From NCBI GenBank assembly GCA_963825255.1, contig CAWGSF010000001.1, forward strand, positions 124,001-188,000: DNA of 64,000 nucleotides, written 5' to 3'. Position numbers and translations under genes: made by a program. This document shows positions 28,880 to 37,497 of this stretch, in pieces; the first letter of the stretch is position 1; every line of letters begins with the position of its first letter. Source of the stretch: JAIBJN01 sp963825255 (lineage in GTDB: Bacteria > Actinomycetota > Thermoleophilia > Gaiellales > Gaiellaceae). The notes beneath the pieces are model-generated. The model was given only the letters and a program-made list of their open reading frames with translations, searched no databases and was not told the origin of the DNA.

Positions 28880-29520
28880 CCCGTCCGGGGTTCGAGACCG
28901 CCAGGCTCGACGAGCTCGAGCGCTTCCAGGACGACCTCGTCACCATCCCGATCCGGATCCCGCTCGGTATCTCGGCGTTCGGCGTCAACGCCTACGCGGC
29001 GAAGGAGGCGGGAGGCCACCTCATCGAGGACCACGACGAGCTCGGCGCCGGCGCGGGGCGCCACGAGGAGCTCTACGTCGTCCTCGCCGGTCACGCTCGC
29101 TTCAGCGTCGACGGCGAGGAGGTGGACGCCCGGACGGGGACGCTCGTCTTCGTGCGCGACCCGGCTGTCCGTCGGAGCGCGGTCGCCGTCGAGCCCGACA
29201 CGACCGTCCTCGTCGTCGGGGCGACGGCGGGACAGGCGTTCGAGCCGTCGCCCTGGGAGTCCTGGCTCGAGGCGCTCCCGCTGTACACGGCGAAGGACTA
29301 CGAGGGCGCCGCCGGGGTCATGGCCCGAGCGCTCCGACAGCACCCCGACAACGCCAACGTCCTCTACAACCTCGCCTGCTGCGAGGCGCTCGCCGGGCGG
29401 CGGGACGAGGCGCTCGAGCACCTCGTCAGGGCGGCCGAGCTCGAGCCGCGCGTGCCCGGGTGGGCGCGCGCCGACGCGGACCTCGACTCCCTGCGCGACG
29501 CGCCGGAGTTCCCGGCGTAG
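28876..29520 (+). CDS. Cupin domain fused to TPR-like repeat
   Basis: A 214-residue protein. A single cupin barrel occupies residues 40-125 (GRHEELYVVLAGHARFSVDG, then VRDPAVRRSAVAVEPDTTVL) and keeps some metal-site residues (HEE). A TPR-like stretch follows (YEGAAGVMARALRQHPDNAN, VLYNLACCEALAGRRDEALE, HLVRAAELEPRV). Such proteins are annotated only as cupin/TPR. The GTG start overlaps the aminotransferase stop, so the two are translated together and may share a pathway. Confidence 0.72.
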   Translation: MTRPGFETARLDELERFQDDLVTIPIRIPLGISAFGVNAYAAKEAGGHLIEDHDELGAGAGRHEELYVVLAGHARFSVDGEEVDARTGTLVFVRDPAVRRSAVAVEPDTTVLVVGATAGQAFEPSPWESWLEALPLYTAKDYEGAAGVMARALRQHPDNANVLYNLACCEALAGRRDEALEHLVRAAELEPRVPGWARADADLDSLRDAPEFPA

Positions 29521-29526
29521 CCCCGG

Positions 29527-29703
29527 CTACGCGGCCGCGTGCGCGCCGGCTGCGGCCCGGGCGACCAGTCGCGGCTGCTCGGGAGGCTCGAGCCGCGCGC
29601 TCTTCGCGGAGCGGAAGGTCGGGCACGGGCCGTCCGCCAGCGCACAGAGTGCGGCCTGGCGGAAATAGCAGTCTTTGCAGGTGATCGGCCGCCGCTTCGC
29701 CAT
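29527..29703 (-). CDS. 58-residue cysteine-rich protein
   Basis: An ATG start (MAKRRPITCKDCYFRQAALC) with cysteines in the pattern C-x2-C-x7-C-x7-C, then a basic, Ala/Pro-rich tail. Four cysteines within 20 residues suggest a zinc or iron-sulfur site. The frame is open upstream to 29793, but the first conserved-looking residue is this Met and the upstream part is hairpin-rich non-coding DNA. Upstream (29704-29814) is a less GC-rich gap with a GGGGCCG/CGGCCCC hairpin. Function unknown. Confidence 0.55.
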   Translation of the reverse strand: MAKRRPITCKDCYFRQAALCALADGPCPTFRSAKSARLEPPEQPRLVARAAAGAHAAA

Positions 29704-29814
29704 CGGTTCGGGGCCGTCAATCCTAGGGAGCGGCCCCAACGGGGTTAAGAGTTGCCTCGACGAAAAACACGGAAATTCCGCAAGGTTCGTCACAATCGTT
29801 GGCAGCGCTGGAAA

Positions 29815-30814
29815 CTACTGCGCTTCGAGGGCGGCGACCGCTTCCCGGAAGGTCGAGACCGGGACGATCTCGAGGTCGTCGACCGCCGCCCGCGCCTCCG
29901 CCGCGTTGCCGTCCGGGACGAGGAAGAGGTCGGCGCCCGCCCGCTCGGCGGCGATCGCCTTCTGCTTGACGCCCCCGATCGGCAGCACCTTGCCGTCGAG
30001 GGTCAGCTCCCCCGTGGCGACGATGACCCGCCCCCGGACGAGGTCCGGTCCCGAGCTCGTTGGCCACGTCGAGCGCGAAGGCGAGGCCGGCGGAGGGCCC
30101 ACCGATCGATCCGGCGTCGATCTTCACGTCGACCGGGAAGTTGTAGTCCTCGGCGTTCTGCACGCCGATGCCGACGACCGCCCGCTCGGGGTCGCTCTCC
30201 GACGCCTGCGTCGGGAGCGTGAGCTCGATGCGCTTGTCGCCTCGCTTGACCGTGAGCGTCAGGTCGTCTCCGGGCGTCAGGGCCGAGGCGGCCCGCGCGA
30301 GGTCGTCGGTCGTGCGAACCGGCTGTCCCTCCGCCTCGACGATGACGTCGCCGACCTCGAGCTTGCCGTCCGCGGGGGCGCCGGGCTGCACGAGCACGAC
30401 CTCGGCGCCCTCGGGACGGACCTCGACGGTCTTCCCGAGCGAGCGGAGCGCGACCGTGATGGCGATCAGCTGGGACTGCGACATCTCGTTGAGGCTCGAC
30501 TGCCGGCGCTGCGTGTCGCTCACGCCCTCGGGGTTGATGACGCGCGCCGGCACCAGGCTCTCGCCGTCGAACAGCCAGCGGTGGAAGATCCGCTCGAAGA
30601 GGTTCGCCCGGCCGACGGTGACGTCGACCATGTAGATCCCGGCCTTGCCGGACCCGGCCTGCTCTCCCGGCACCTCCACGAGCTGATCGGTCGGCCGCGC
30701 GCGGTCCGGGAGGATGAGGTAGTCGTCCGACGGGACCGTCAGGAGGACGGCGAAGACCGCGGCCGCGAGGACCGCGCCGGCGACGATTCCGAGCATTGAC
30801 CGGCGGCGAAGCAC
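29815..30814 (-). CDS. PDZ and Lon-type (S16) protease, YlbL-like (frameshifted)
   Basis: About 333 residues. An N-terminal membrane anchor (MLRRRSMLGIVAGAVLAAAV) is followed by an extracytoplasmic part, a PDZ domain (PEGAEVVLVQPGAPADGKLE, VGDVIVEAEGQPV) and a Lon-like proteolytic domain. The serine is in GSIGGPSAGLAFALD. After a single-base shift near 30055 the frame continues as DLVRGRVIVATGELTLDGKV, then LPIGGVKQKAIAAERAGADL with the catalytic lysine. Members such as Bacillus YlbL act in the cell envelope. Both halves are conserved, so the shift is likely artefactual. The true stop is at 29815, not the later stop of the shifted frame. Confidence 0.82.
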
Positions 30815-30866
30815 GCAGCGATCGTAGCCCGGGCCCCCGCCGGGGCGCCGCTCGCCGAGGCGCCCG

Positions 30867-31791
30867 CTAGCCGGAGAGGACCGCGACGACCTCGCGGACG
30901 GCCGCCGCCGACTCCGCCAGCGCGGAGCGCTCGTCGTCGGTGAGGTCGAGCTCGACGATCTCCTCGACCCCGGCGGCGCCGAGCTTCACGGGCACGCCCA
31001 TGTAGAGGTCGTCGATGCCGTACTCACCCTGGAGGAGCGCGGTGCACGGGAGGACGCGCTTCTGGTCGAGCATCACCGCGCCGACCATCTGCGCCGCTGC
31101 GGCGCCGGGCGCGTACCAGGCCGACGTGCCGAGAAGGCCGACGCACTCGCCGCCGCCTTTCCTCGTCCGCTCGACCATGGCCTCGATCCGCTCCGCGGAG
31201 ACGAGCTTCGTCAGCGGGATGCCGCCCACGGACGTCGCCGAGACGACGGGGACCATCTGGTCGCCGTGGCCGCCGAGGACCATCGCGGTCACGTCCTTGG
31301 CCGAAGCGCCGGTCTCCCACGCGATGAACGTGCGGAAGCGGGCCGTGTCGAGGATCCCGGCCATGCCGAAGACCCGCTCTCTCGGCAGGCCCGAGACGTT
31401 CCGCGCCACGTGGCACATGGCGTCGAGGGGGTTCGAGACGACGACGAGGGTCGCATCCGGCGACCGCTCGACCGCCTCGCGGGTCACCGAGCCCACGATC
31501 GCCTCGTTCGTCGTCACGAGGTCGTCGCGGCTCATGCCCGGCTTGCGCGGGAGGCCGGCCGTGATCACGACCACGTCCGAGCCGGCAGTCTCGTCGTAGG
31601 TCGTTCGAGCCGGTGATGGTCGGCTCGTACCCGAGCACGGGCGCCGCCTCGTTCAGGTCGAGCGCCTTCCCCTGGGGGAGGCCCTCCTTGATGTCGACGA
31701 GCACGACGTCCGCGTAGTCGCGCCTCGCGATCTCCTGGGCCGCGGTCGCGCCGACGTTGCCGGCGCCCACGACCGTGATCTTCCTCCTCAC
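30867..31791 (-). CDS. mdh: Malate dehydrogenase (one frameshift)
   Basis: About 308 residues of an LDH-like NAD malate dehydrogenase that oxidises malate to oxaloacetate. N-terminal KITVVGAGNVGATAAQEIAR and DIKEGLPQGKALDLNEAAPV are in one frame; from 31600 the frame changes and continues VVVITAGLPRKPGMSRDDL, VVSNPLDAMCHVA, the LDTARFR region and the catalytic GGHGDQMVPVVSATSVGG. An extra base in the GG at 31599-31600 accounts for it: removing it gives SNDYDETAGSDVVVI. The Arg after PGLPRKPGM supports malate over lactate. The start overlaps the idh stop by 4 bp, and the PDZ protease follows after 52 bp. Confidence 0.9.
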
Positions 31792-32879
31792 ACCGGTACC
31801 CCCAGCCTGTCGATGATCGCGTCGGCCACCTCGCTCGTCCCCACGGCGGTGGGATCGTCGCGGGCCGGCTTCATGTCGTACGTCACGCGTTCCCCCTCGG
31901 CGATCACGGCCGCGATCGCGCCCTCGAGGCGGTCGGCCGCGTCACGTTCCTCCAGGTGGCGGAGCATCATCACGCCGGAGAGCATCATCGCCATCGGGTT
32001 CACACGGTTCTGGCCCGTGTACTTCGGGGCCGAGCCGTGGGTCGGCTCGAAGACGGCCGCGCGCCCGCCGAAGTTCCCCCCGGGCGCCAGGCCGAGCCCG
32101 CCGATCAGCCCCGCGCAGAGGTCGGAGAGGATGTCGCCGTAGAGATTCGGGCAGACGAGGACGTCGTACTCCTCGGGCCGCTGGACGAGCTGCATGGAGA
32201 GGTTGTCCACGATCCTGTCCTCGAACTCGACGTCCTCGTTCTCGGTCGCCACCTCTCGGGCGACGCGGAGGAAGAGGCCGTCGCTGAACTTCATGATGTT
32301 GGCCTTGTGCACGGCCGTGACCTTGCGGCGGCCGTTGCGCCGGGCGTAGTCGAAGGCGAACTCGACGATGCGCCGGCTCCCGGTCTCGGAGATCGGCTTC
32401 AGCGAGATCCCGGAGTCGGGCCGGACGGTGGGATAGCCGTGGCCCTCGAGCCAGTCGAGGAGCTCGGCCGCCTCCTCGGTGCCCTCCTCGACCTCGATCC
32501 CGGCGTAGAGGTCCTCGGTGTTCTCGCGGACGATGACGAGGTCGACGCTCGCGTAGCGCGAGCGAACGCCCGGATAGCTCTTGCACGGGCGCACCTGCCC
32601 GTAGAGGTCGAGGCTCTTGCGCAGGGCGACGTTCACCGAGCGGAAGCCCGTGCCGACCGGGGTCGTGATCGGCCCCTTGAGCGCGACGCCGTTTCGGCGG
32701 ATCGACTCGAGGACGTGCTCGGGGAGGGGGTTCCCGCCGAATTGCTCCATCACGTCCGCGCCGGCCTGCTGGACGTCCCACTCGAGGTCGGCCCCCGTTG
32801 CCTCGAGAACGCGCCTCGTCGCCTCGGCGATCTCGGGCCCCGTCCCGTCGCCGGGGATGAACGTCACGCGATGAGCCAT
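31788..32879 (-). CDS. Isocitrate/isopropylmalate-family dehydrogenase, probably NAD isocitrate dehydrogenase
   Basis: A 363-residue decarboxylating dehydrogenase. The N-terminus is VTFIPGDGTGPEIAEATRRV; the substrate region has RSVNVALRKSLDLYGQVRPC, VDLVIVRENTEDLYAGIEVE and AVHKANIMKFSDGLF; the metal site is CPNLYGDILSDLCAG and the cofactor region FEPTHGSAPKYTGQNRVNP. Ser-Val-Asn in the first motif and the TCA-cycle setting (mdh overlapping downstream, citrate synthase divergent) favour isocitrate over isopropylmalate. The exact cofactor was not read. A 62-bp divergent gap to citrate synthase must hold both promoters. Confidence 0.88.
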   Translation of the reverse strand: MAHRVTFIPGDGTGPEIAEATRRVLEATGADLEWDVQQAGADVMEQFGGNPLPEHVLESIRRNGVALKGPITTPVGTGFRSVNVALRKSLDLYGQVRPCKSYPGVRSRYASVDLVIVRENTEDLYAGIEVEEGTEEAAELLDWLEGHGYPTVRPDSGISLKPISETGSRRIVEFAFDYARRNGRRKVTAVHKANIMKFSDGLFLRVAREVATENEDVEFEDRIVDNLSMQLVQRPEEYDVLVCPNLYGDILSDLCAGLIGGLGLAPGGNFGGRAAVFEPTHGSAPKYTGQNRVNPMAMMLSGVMMLRHLEERDAADRLEGAIAAVIAEGERVTYDMKPARDDPTAVGTSEVADAIIDRLGVPV

Positions 32880-32941
32880 GGGCGGGAGCCCATTCTACGC
32901 GCGGGCAGACGCCGAGGGCCGTCCGATACCGTGCAGCTGAC

Positions 32942-34027
32942 ATGGCTGAGCCCGACGACTTCAAGCCGGGGCTCGAGGGCGTCGTCGCCTTCGAGACCGA
33001 GATCGCGGAGCCCGACCGCGAAGGGGGCGCGCTCCGCTACCGGGGCGTGGACATCGAGGAGCTCGTCGGCGTGCGCCCGTACGAGCAGGTCTGGGGCCTC
33101 CTCGCGGACGACTCGTTCGAGCCGGGCATGCCCCGGTCCGAGAACGTGGAGCTCCAGGTCAGGACCGGCAGCGCGATGGCCGACCTCCAGGCCGGGGCCG
33201 CCGCCCTGGCCGGCGACTGGGGCCTCCGGCAGGTGATCGACATCGACGACGAGCAGGCGCGGGACGACCTGGCCCGCCTCTCCGCCTCGATGATCTCGCT
33301 CGTCGCGCAGTCGGCGCGCGGCGACCTCCCTCGCGTCCCCGACGAGCGCGTGTCCGAGGGCGAGATCTCCGCGGAGCGGTTCCTGCTCCGCTGGCGCGGG
33401 GAGGCAGATCCGCGCCACGTCCAGGCGATCGACCGCTACTGGGTCTCGGCCGCCGAGCACGGGGCGAACGCGTCGACGTTCACCGCGAGGATCGTCTGCT
33501 CGACGGGGGCGGACTGCGGCGCGGCCATGTCGGCGGCGGTCGGGGCGCTGTCCGGCCCGCTGCACGGAGGCGCGCCGACGCGCGTCCTCAAGATGCTCGA
33601 CGAGGTGGCCGCCGCCGGCGACGCGGAGCGCTACGTCTCTGACCTCCTCGACCGCGGCGAGCGCCTGATGGGATTCGGCCACCGGGTCTATCGCGCGGAG
33701 GACCCGCGCGCCCGCGTCCTCCGGCAGACGGCGAACGAGCTCGCCTCGCCCCGGGTCGAGGTTGCCGAGGCGCTCGAGCAGGCGGCGCTCGCCGAGCTCG
33801 CGCGGCGGCATCCCGAGCGCGTGCTGGCGACGAACGTCGAGTTCTGGTCCGCCGTCGTGCTCGACATCGCCGAGATCCCGCCGCCGCTCTTCCCGGCGAT
33901 GTTCGCCTGCGCCCGCGTGGCAGGGTGGTCGGCGCACATCCTCGAGCAGAAGAGCGCCGGACGCCTGATTCGCCCGTCCGCCAAGTACGTCGGCCCGCCC
34001 TCCCGCTCCATCGCCTCGGTTGGCTGA
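32942..34027 (+). CDS. Citrate synthase
   Basis: A 361-residue citrate or 2-methylcitrate synthase condensing acetyl- or propionyl-CoA with oxaloacetate. The catalytic triad is in SAAEHGANASTFTARIVCST (His), RLMGFGHRVYRAEDPRA (His) and EFWSAVVLDIAEIPPPLFPA (Asp). GVVAFETEIAEPD and LRYRGVDIEELV form the N-terminal part. The chain is short, like archaeal and Gram-positive type I enzymes. The TCA neighbours support citrate synthase, though the propionate genes keep 2-methylcitrate synthase open. It ends in an 8-bp overlap with the HEAT-repeat gene. Confidence 0.9.
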   Translation: MAEPDDFKPGLEGVVAFETEIAEPDREGGALRYRGVDIEELVGVRPYEQVWGLLADDSFEPGMPRSENVELQVRTGSAMADLQAGAAALAGDWGLRQVIDIDDEQARDDLARLSASMISLVAQSARGDLPRVPDERVSEGEISAERFLLRWRGEADPRHVQAIDRYWVSAAEHGANASTFTARIVCSTGADCGAAMSAAVGALSGPLHGGAPTRVLKMLDEVAAAGDAERYVSDLLDRGERLMGFGHRVYRAEDPRARVLRQTANELASPRVEVAEALEQAALAELARRHPERVLATNVEFWSAVVLDIAEIPPPLFPAMFACARVAGWSAHILEQKSAGRLIRPSAKYVGPPSRSIASVG

Positions 34028-34508
34028 CCTCGTCGAGGCGGTCGGGCGCGCGCCGGGGCTCGACGAGCGCTCCCTCGCCGACCTCCGGCGGGAGGTCGAC
34101 GACGAGCTCGAGGCGGCGGCCCGGAGCGGCGACTACCGGGAGCGGGCGGTCGCGTACCGGGCCATCGGCCAGCTTCGCTTCAACCAGAAGACGGAGCTTC
34201 TCCGGCGCGGGCTCGACGACGACAGCCCGGCGGTGCGCGGTTCGGCGCTGCTTTCGCTGGAGCTCCTCTCCCGCTCGCATCCCGGGCTCGTCAACGGCAT
34301 GCGCCCCGTCCTGCACCGCCTCGCCAACGAGGACGGCAACGGCGCCGTCCGCCGGCTCGCCGTCCTCTCGCTCAAGAACGGATCGCCCCAGGCGGACACC
34401 GTGACGCTGCTCGCCCACATCGCGGCAGAGGAGGACGACAAGGACCTGGCCGCCGCCGCCGACAGCGTCCATCGCGCGCTCAAGAAGAAGGCCGCCGCTC
34501 GGGGTTGA
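34020..34508 (+). CDS. HEAT-repeat-like small protein
   Basis: A 162-residue all-helical protein with HEAT/PBS-lyase-like units: YRERAVAYRAIGQLRFNQK, DDDSPAVRGSALLSLELLS, EDGNGAVRRLAVLSLKNGS and EEDDKDLAAAADSVHRALKK. It has no catalytic motif and is probably a protein-interaction adaptor. The TTG start at 34020 overlaps the citrate synthase stop, so it is translationally coupled to that gene. Use of TTG and the 8-bp overlap make the exact start less sure. Confidence 0.65.
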   Translation: MADLVEAVGRAPGLDERSLADLRREVDDELEAAARSGDYRERAVAYRAIGQLRFNQKTELLRRGLDDDSPAVRGSALLSLELLSRSHPGLVNGMRPVLHRLANEDGNGAVRRLAVLSLKNGSPQADTVTLLAHIAAEEDDKDLAAAADSVHRALKKKAAARG

Positions 34509-34562
34509 CGTCCCTCGCTTCAGTTTGTAAAGCTGGCACCTGTACTTCACAAACTGAAGCGA
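34505..34562. promoter_or_regulatory. Promoter with an 18-bp-arm palindrome before the carbonic anhydrase gene
   Basis: Arms at 34515-34532 (TCGCTTCAGTTTGTAAAG) and 34545-34562 are complementary at 17 of 18 positions around a 12-nt spacer. TTGACG at 34505 could be a -35 box, with a poor -10 (TAAAGC) 17 bp later inside the left arm. The arms are unusually AT-rich for this genome. The right arm ends just before the ribosome site GGAGGGG. Repressor operator or mRNA hairpin are both possible. Confidence 0.6.
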
Positions 34563-34574
34563 ACGGAGGGGACG

Positions 34575-35087
34575 ATGCCGGAGCGCGAGAAGCTCGAAGC
34601 TGCGAACCAGGCCTACGCCGATTCCTTCACCCAGGGCCACCTGCCGATGCCTCCCGGGCGGAAGCTGGCCGTCGTCACGTGCATGGACGCCCGCCTCGAC
34701 CCGGCGAAGTTCCTCGGGCTGGCGGAGGGCGACGCCCACGTGATCAGGAACGCGGGCGGGCTCGTCACCGACGACGCCCTCCGCTCGCTCTGCATCTCGC
34801 ACTGGCTGCTCGGCACCGAGGAGGTGGTCGTGATCGCGCACACGGACTGCGGGATGCTGACGTTCACGAACGGCGACCTCCGCGGAAAGCTGCGCGACGA
34901 GGCGGGGGCGGACGCCTCCGACGTCGACTTCCATCCGTTCCCGGACCTCGAGGAGAGCGTGCGCGGGAGCATCCGCGCCATCCGCGAGTCGCAGCTGTGC
35001 CCCGACGCGCTCGAGGTGTCGGGGTGGGTCTACGACGTCCACAGCGGCCGGCTGACCGAGGTGGCCGAGGTCGCCGAGGTCGTCTAG
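34575..35087 (+). CDS. Beta-class carbonic anhydrase
   Basis: A 170-residue beta-carbonic anhydrase interconverting CO2 and bicarbonate. Zinc ligands are Cys in VVTCMDARLDPAKFLG and His and Cys in VVVIAHTDCGMLTFTNGDL; the Asp-Arg dyad follows the first Cys, and HVIRNAGGLVTDDALRSL is the conserved helix start. It is short, as in mycobacterial Rv1284-type enzymes. Bicarbonate is needed by the biotin carboxylase (18931) and PEP carboxykinase steps of this window. A strong palindrome sits upstream; ribosome site GGAGGGG at 5 bp. Confidence 0.92.
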   Translation: MPEREKLEAANQAYADSFTQGHLPMPPGRKLAVVTCMDARLDPAKFLGLAEGDAHVIRNAGGLVTDDALRSLCISHWLLGTEEVVVIAHTDCGMLTFTNGDLRGKLRDEAGADASDVDFHPFPDLEESVRGSIRAIRESQLCPDALEVSGWVYDVHSGRLTEVAEVAEVV

Positions 35088-35096
35088 AGCCTCCCG

Positions 35097-36005
35097 CTAG
35101 CCGTTCCGGCGGGCGTGCGGGTGCGCGGCGAAGTAGGCGTCCCGACGGCGCCGGTCGGACACGTGCGTGTAGAGCTCGGTCGTCCCCAGGTCGGCGTGGC
35201 CGAGCATCTCCTGCACGCTTCGGAGGTCGGCGCCTCCCTCCAGGAGGTGCGTGGCGAACGAGTGCCGGAGCAGGTGCGGGTGGACCCGCTCCGGCTCCAG
35301 CCCCGCCCGGGCCGCGAGACGCCGGAGCACGAGGAATGCCCCGGCGCGCGTGAGCCCGCCGCCCTGGGCGTTCAGGAAGAGCTCTGGGCGGTGCCGGCGG
35401 TCGAGGTACGGGCGCCCTCTGCCGAGATAGCGGCGGAGCGCCGCGGCGGCCTGGGTCCCGAGGGGGACGACCCGCTCCTTGTCGCCCTTGCCGATGCAAC
35501 GGACCGTGCGCCCCTCGAGGTCGACGTCGCCCCGCTCGAGGCCGACCGCCTCGCTCACGCGGAGGCCCGCGCCGTAGAGCAGCTCGACGAGAGCCCGGTC
35601 GCGGAGGCTCCGCGGCGTGACGCCGTTGGCCGCGTCGATGAGGCGCTCGACCTCGCCGAGCGAGAGCGAGCGGGGCAGCCGCCGATGGCGGCGCGGGAGG
35701 TCGACCTCGGCGGCGGGGTTGTCCGGTCGGTGGTCGAGCGCGACGAGGTGCCGGTAGAAGGTGCGGGCGGCGGCGGCCCGCCGGGCGACCGAGCTCGGCG
35801 CCTGGCCGCGGGCCCGCAGGTCGGCGAGCCAGCCCTCGACCTCCTCCGCCGAGGCGGTCGCCGGCGAGTGGCCGATGAAGACGGCGAGGGAGTCGAGGTC
35901 GCGCCGGTAGGCGTCGACCGTTCGCGGCGCGCGCCGCGCGGCCAGCAGGGCGAGGAAGCCCTCCACGTCCGGATCGGCGGGGCGACCCCGGCCAGCTGGG
36001 GTCAC
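35097..36005 (-). CDS. Tyrosine recombinase, XerC/XerD type (second of pair)
   Basis: A 302-residue site-specific recombinase. The N-terminal SAM-like DNA-binding domain (FLALLAARRAPRTVDAYRRD) is followed by the catalytic domain with Arg in YGAGLRVSEAVGL, Lys in CIGKGDKERVVPLG, HLLRHSFATHLL, GHADL and the nucleophile Tyr in TTELYTHVSDRRRR. It begins at a GTG that overlaps the stop of the upstream recombinase (GTGA), so the two are made from one message. Size and lack of extra domains fit chromosome-dimer resolution (XerC/D) better than phage integrases. Confidence 0.85.
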   Translation of the reverse strand: MTPAGRGRPADPDVEGFLALLAARRAPRTVDAYRRDLDSLAVFIGHSPATASAEEVEGWLADLRARGQAPSSVARRAAAARTFYRHLVALDHRPDNPAAEVDLPRRHRRLPRSLSLGEVERLIDAANGVTPRSLRDRALVELLYGAGLRVSEAVGLERGDVDLEGRTVRCIGKGDKERVVPLGTQAAAALRRYLGRGRPYLDRRHRPELFLNAQGGGLTRAGAFLVLRRLAARAGLEPERVHPHLLRHSFATHLLEGGADLRSVQEMLGHADLGTTELYTHVSDRRRRDAYFAAHPHARRNG

Positions 36006-36850
36006 GCACGCGGGTGGGCACGGTCGTAGACCTTGCGGAGCCGCTTCGCGTCGACGTGGCTGTAGACCTGCGTCGTCGAGAGCGACGAGTGGCCGAGGAG
36101 CTCCTGGATCGTCCGCAGGTCGGCGCCGCCCTCGATGAGGTGCGTGGCGAACGCATGTCGGAGCCGGTGCGGGTTCGGCAGGAGGCGCCGCAGGGTCGAG
36201 GTGTCGAGCGGCCGGCCGCGCACGGACAGGAAGAGCGCGTTCTCGGCTCCTCGCGCCAGCTGCGGTCGTCCCTCCTCGAGGTACAGACGGAGGCGGTACG
36301 CGGCCTCCTCGCCGAGCGGGACGACGCGTTCCTTGCCGCCTTTCCCGCGCACCCGGACGAGCTCCTGCTCGAAGTCGACGTCCTCGAGGCGCAGGTCGAC
36401 CGCCTCCTGGGCGCGCAGCCCCGCCGAGTAGACCAGCTCGAGAAGGGCGCGGTTGCGGAGGCCGAGGGGGCCGTCCTCCTCGACGGCCGCGAGGAGCCCG
36501 TCGGTCTCGTCGGGGCGGGGCGCATGCGGGAGTCGTCGCCTCTTGCGGCCCGAGACGACGAGGTCGGGAACCCGGCTCGGGCCGAGCGTCGCGCGGGTGA
36601 GCGATCGGACCGCGGCGAGCTTGCGGGCGACGGTCGTCTGGGCGAGCCGCCGCGGCTGCCGCCCGGGACGGTCCGCGCCGAGATCGGCCGCGTAGCGGGC
36701 GAACGCCCGAGTGTCGAAGGCCTCGAGTGTCATCCCGTTGCGCCGCAGCCAAGAGGCGAGCTCGTCGAGATCGCGGCGGTAGGACCGCCGGGTGGCGTCG
36801 GAGAGGGCGGGATTGCGCAGGAAGCGGTCGATGGCGGCTCGCGTGTCCAC
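36002..36850 (-). CDS. Tyrosine recombinase, XerC/XerD type (first of pair)
   Basis: A 282-residue paralogue of the gene it overlaps. The N-terminal domain (RNPALSDATRRSYRRDLDEL) is followed by Arg in YSAGLRAQEAVDLRLED, Lys in RVRGKGGKERVVPLG, PHRLRHAFATHLIEGGADL, GHSSL and Tyr in STTQVYSHVDAKRLRK, ending in HPRA as XerC and XerD do. Full catalytic set R-K-H-R-H-Y. XerC and XerD genes are normally far apart; here two complete ones lie end to end. Start is a GTG 35 bp from the divergent DUF2071 gene. Confidence 0.85.
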   Translation of the reverse strand: MDTRAAIDRFLRNPALSDATRRSYRRDLDELASWLRRNGMTLEAFDTRAFARYAADLGADRPGRQPRRLAQTTVARKLAAVRSLTRATLGPSRVPDLVVSGRKRRRLPHAPRPDETDGLLAAVEEDGPLGLRNRALLELVYSAGLRAQEAVDLRLEDVDFEQELVRVRGKGGKERVVPLGEEAAYRLRLYLEEGRPQLARGAENALFLSVRGRPLDTSTLRRLLPNPHRLRHAFATHLIEGGADLRTIQELLGHSSLSTTQVYSHVDAKRLRKVYDRAHPRA

Positions 36851-36885
36851 GACGCGCTTTTCCGCCTCGCCCCTAGGCTTCCTCC

Positions 36886-37485
36886 GTGCTCCTGCGCCAC
36901 CGGGTCCGCGATCTCGTCCTTGCGAGCTGGGAGGTCGACCCAGCCCGCGTGGCCGCCGTGCTCCCGGCCGGGCTCACGCCGGCGCCCGTCGACGGGAAGC
37001 ACCTCGTCACGATCGCGGCGATGCGCTGGGAGCACGTTCGCCTGCGGGGAGTCCCCCTGCCGAGGTTCTCCCAGCTCAACGTGCGCGCCTACGCGAAGGG
37101 CGGTGTCGTCTTCCTCGCCATGCGGGTCACCCCGGCCGGGATGGGCGGGGCGTTCCTCGGCTTTCCGGTGCGACCCGCGCGCCTGCGGGTGCGGGCCGGC
37201 CTGGTGGAGGCTCCGGGTCTCGGCGTCCGCATCGTCTACGAGCCACGAGGGCCGGCCGAGCCGGGCGAGCTCACTCGACACGAGGTCGGGCTCGTCGAGG
37301 CGGCGGGCGTGCGCGCCTTTCGCATCCGGCGCGGCGAGACGGCCTGGCTGCGGGCGGAGGCGACCGGCCCCGTGCGGGCCGAGCCTCTCGCGGCGCTCGG
37401 CTTCCCGGTCGAGAGCCCGCCCTCGCTCCTCTTCGCGGAACGCGCCTCCTTCGAGGCCGAGCTGCCCGCGAAGCGGCTCCCCTGA
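36886..37485 (+). CDS. DUF2071 (YqjF-like) protein
   Basis: A 199-residue protein of the DUF2071/acetoacetate-decarboxylase-like fold. It shows WEVDPARVAAVLPAGLTPAP near the start, then LPRFSQLNVRAYAKGGVVFL and VTPAGMGGAFLGFPVRPARL. Members are widespread in Actinobacteria and Bacillus (YqjF) and uncharacterised. The GTG start follows the divergent recombinase pair by 35 bp. It ends 12 bp before a convergent small zinc-ribbon gene. Confidence 0.75.
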   Translation: MLLRHRVRDLVLASWEVDPARVAAVLPAGLTPAPVDGKHLVTIAAMRWEHVRLRGVPLPRFSQLNVRAYAKGGVVFLAMRVTPAGMGGAFLGFPVRPARLRVRAGLVEAPGLGVRIVYEPRGPAEPGELTRHEVGLVEAAGVRAFRIRRGETAWLRAEATGPVRAEPLAALGFPVESPPSLLFAERASFEAELPAKRLP

Positions 37486-37497
37486 GAGGGGTCGCGG

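Noticed and set aside
30003..30060. PDZ protease frame continuing to the stop at 29723
   Set aside because: The last 110 codons of that frame are Arg/Gly-rich noise; the Lon-type lysine region is in the other frame ending at 29815.
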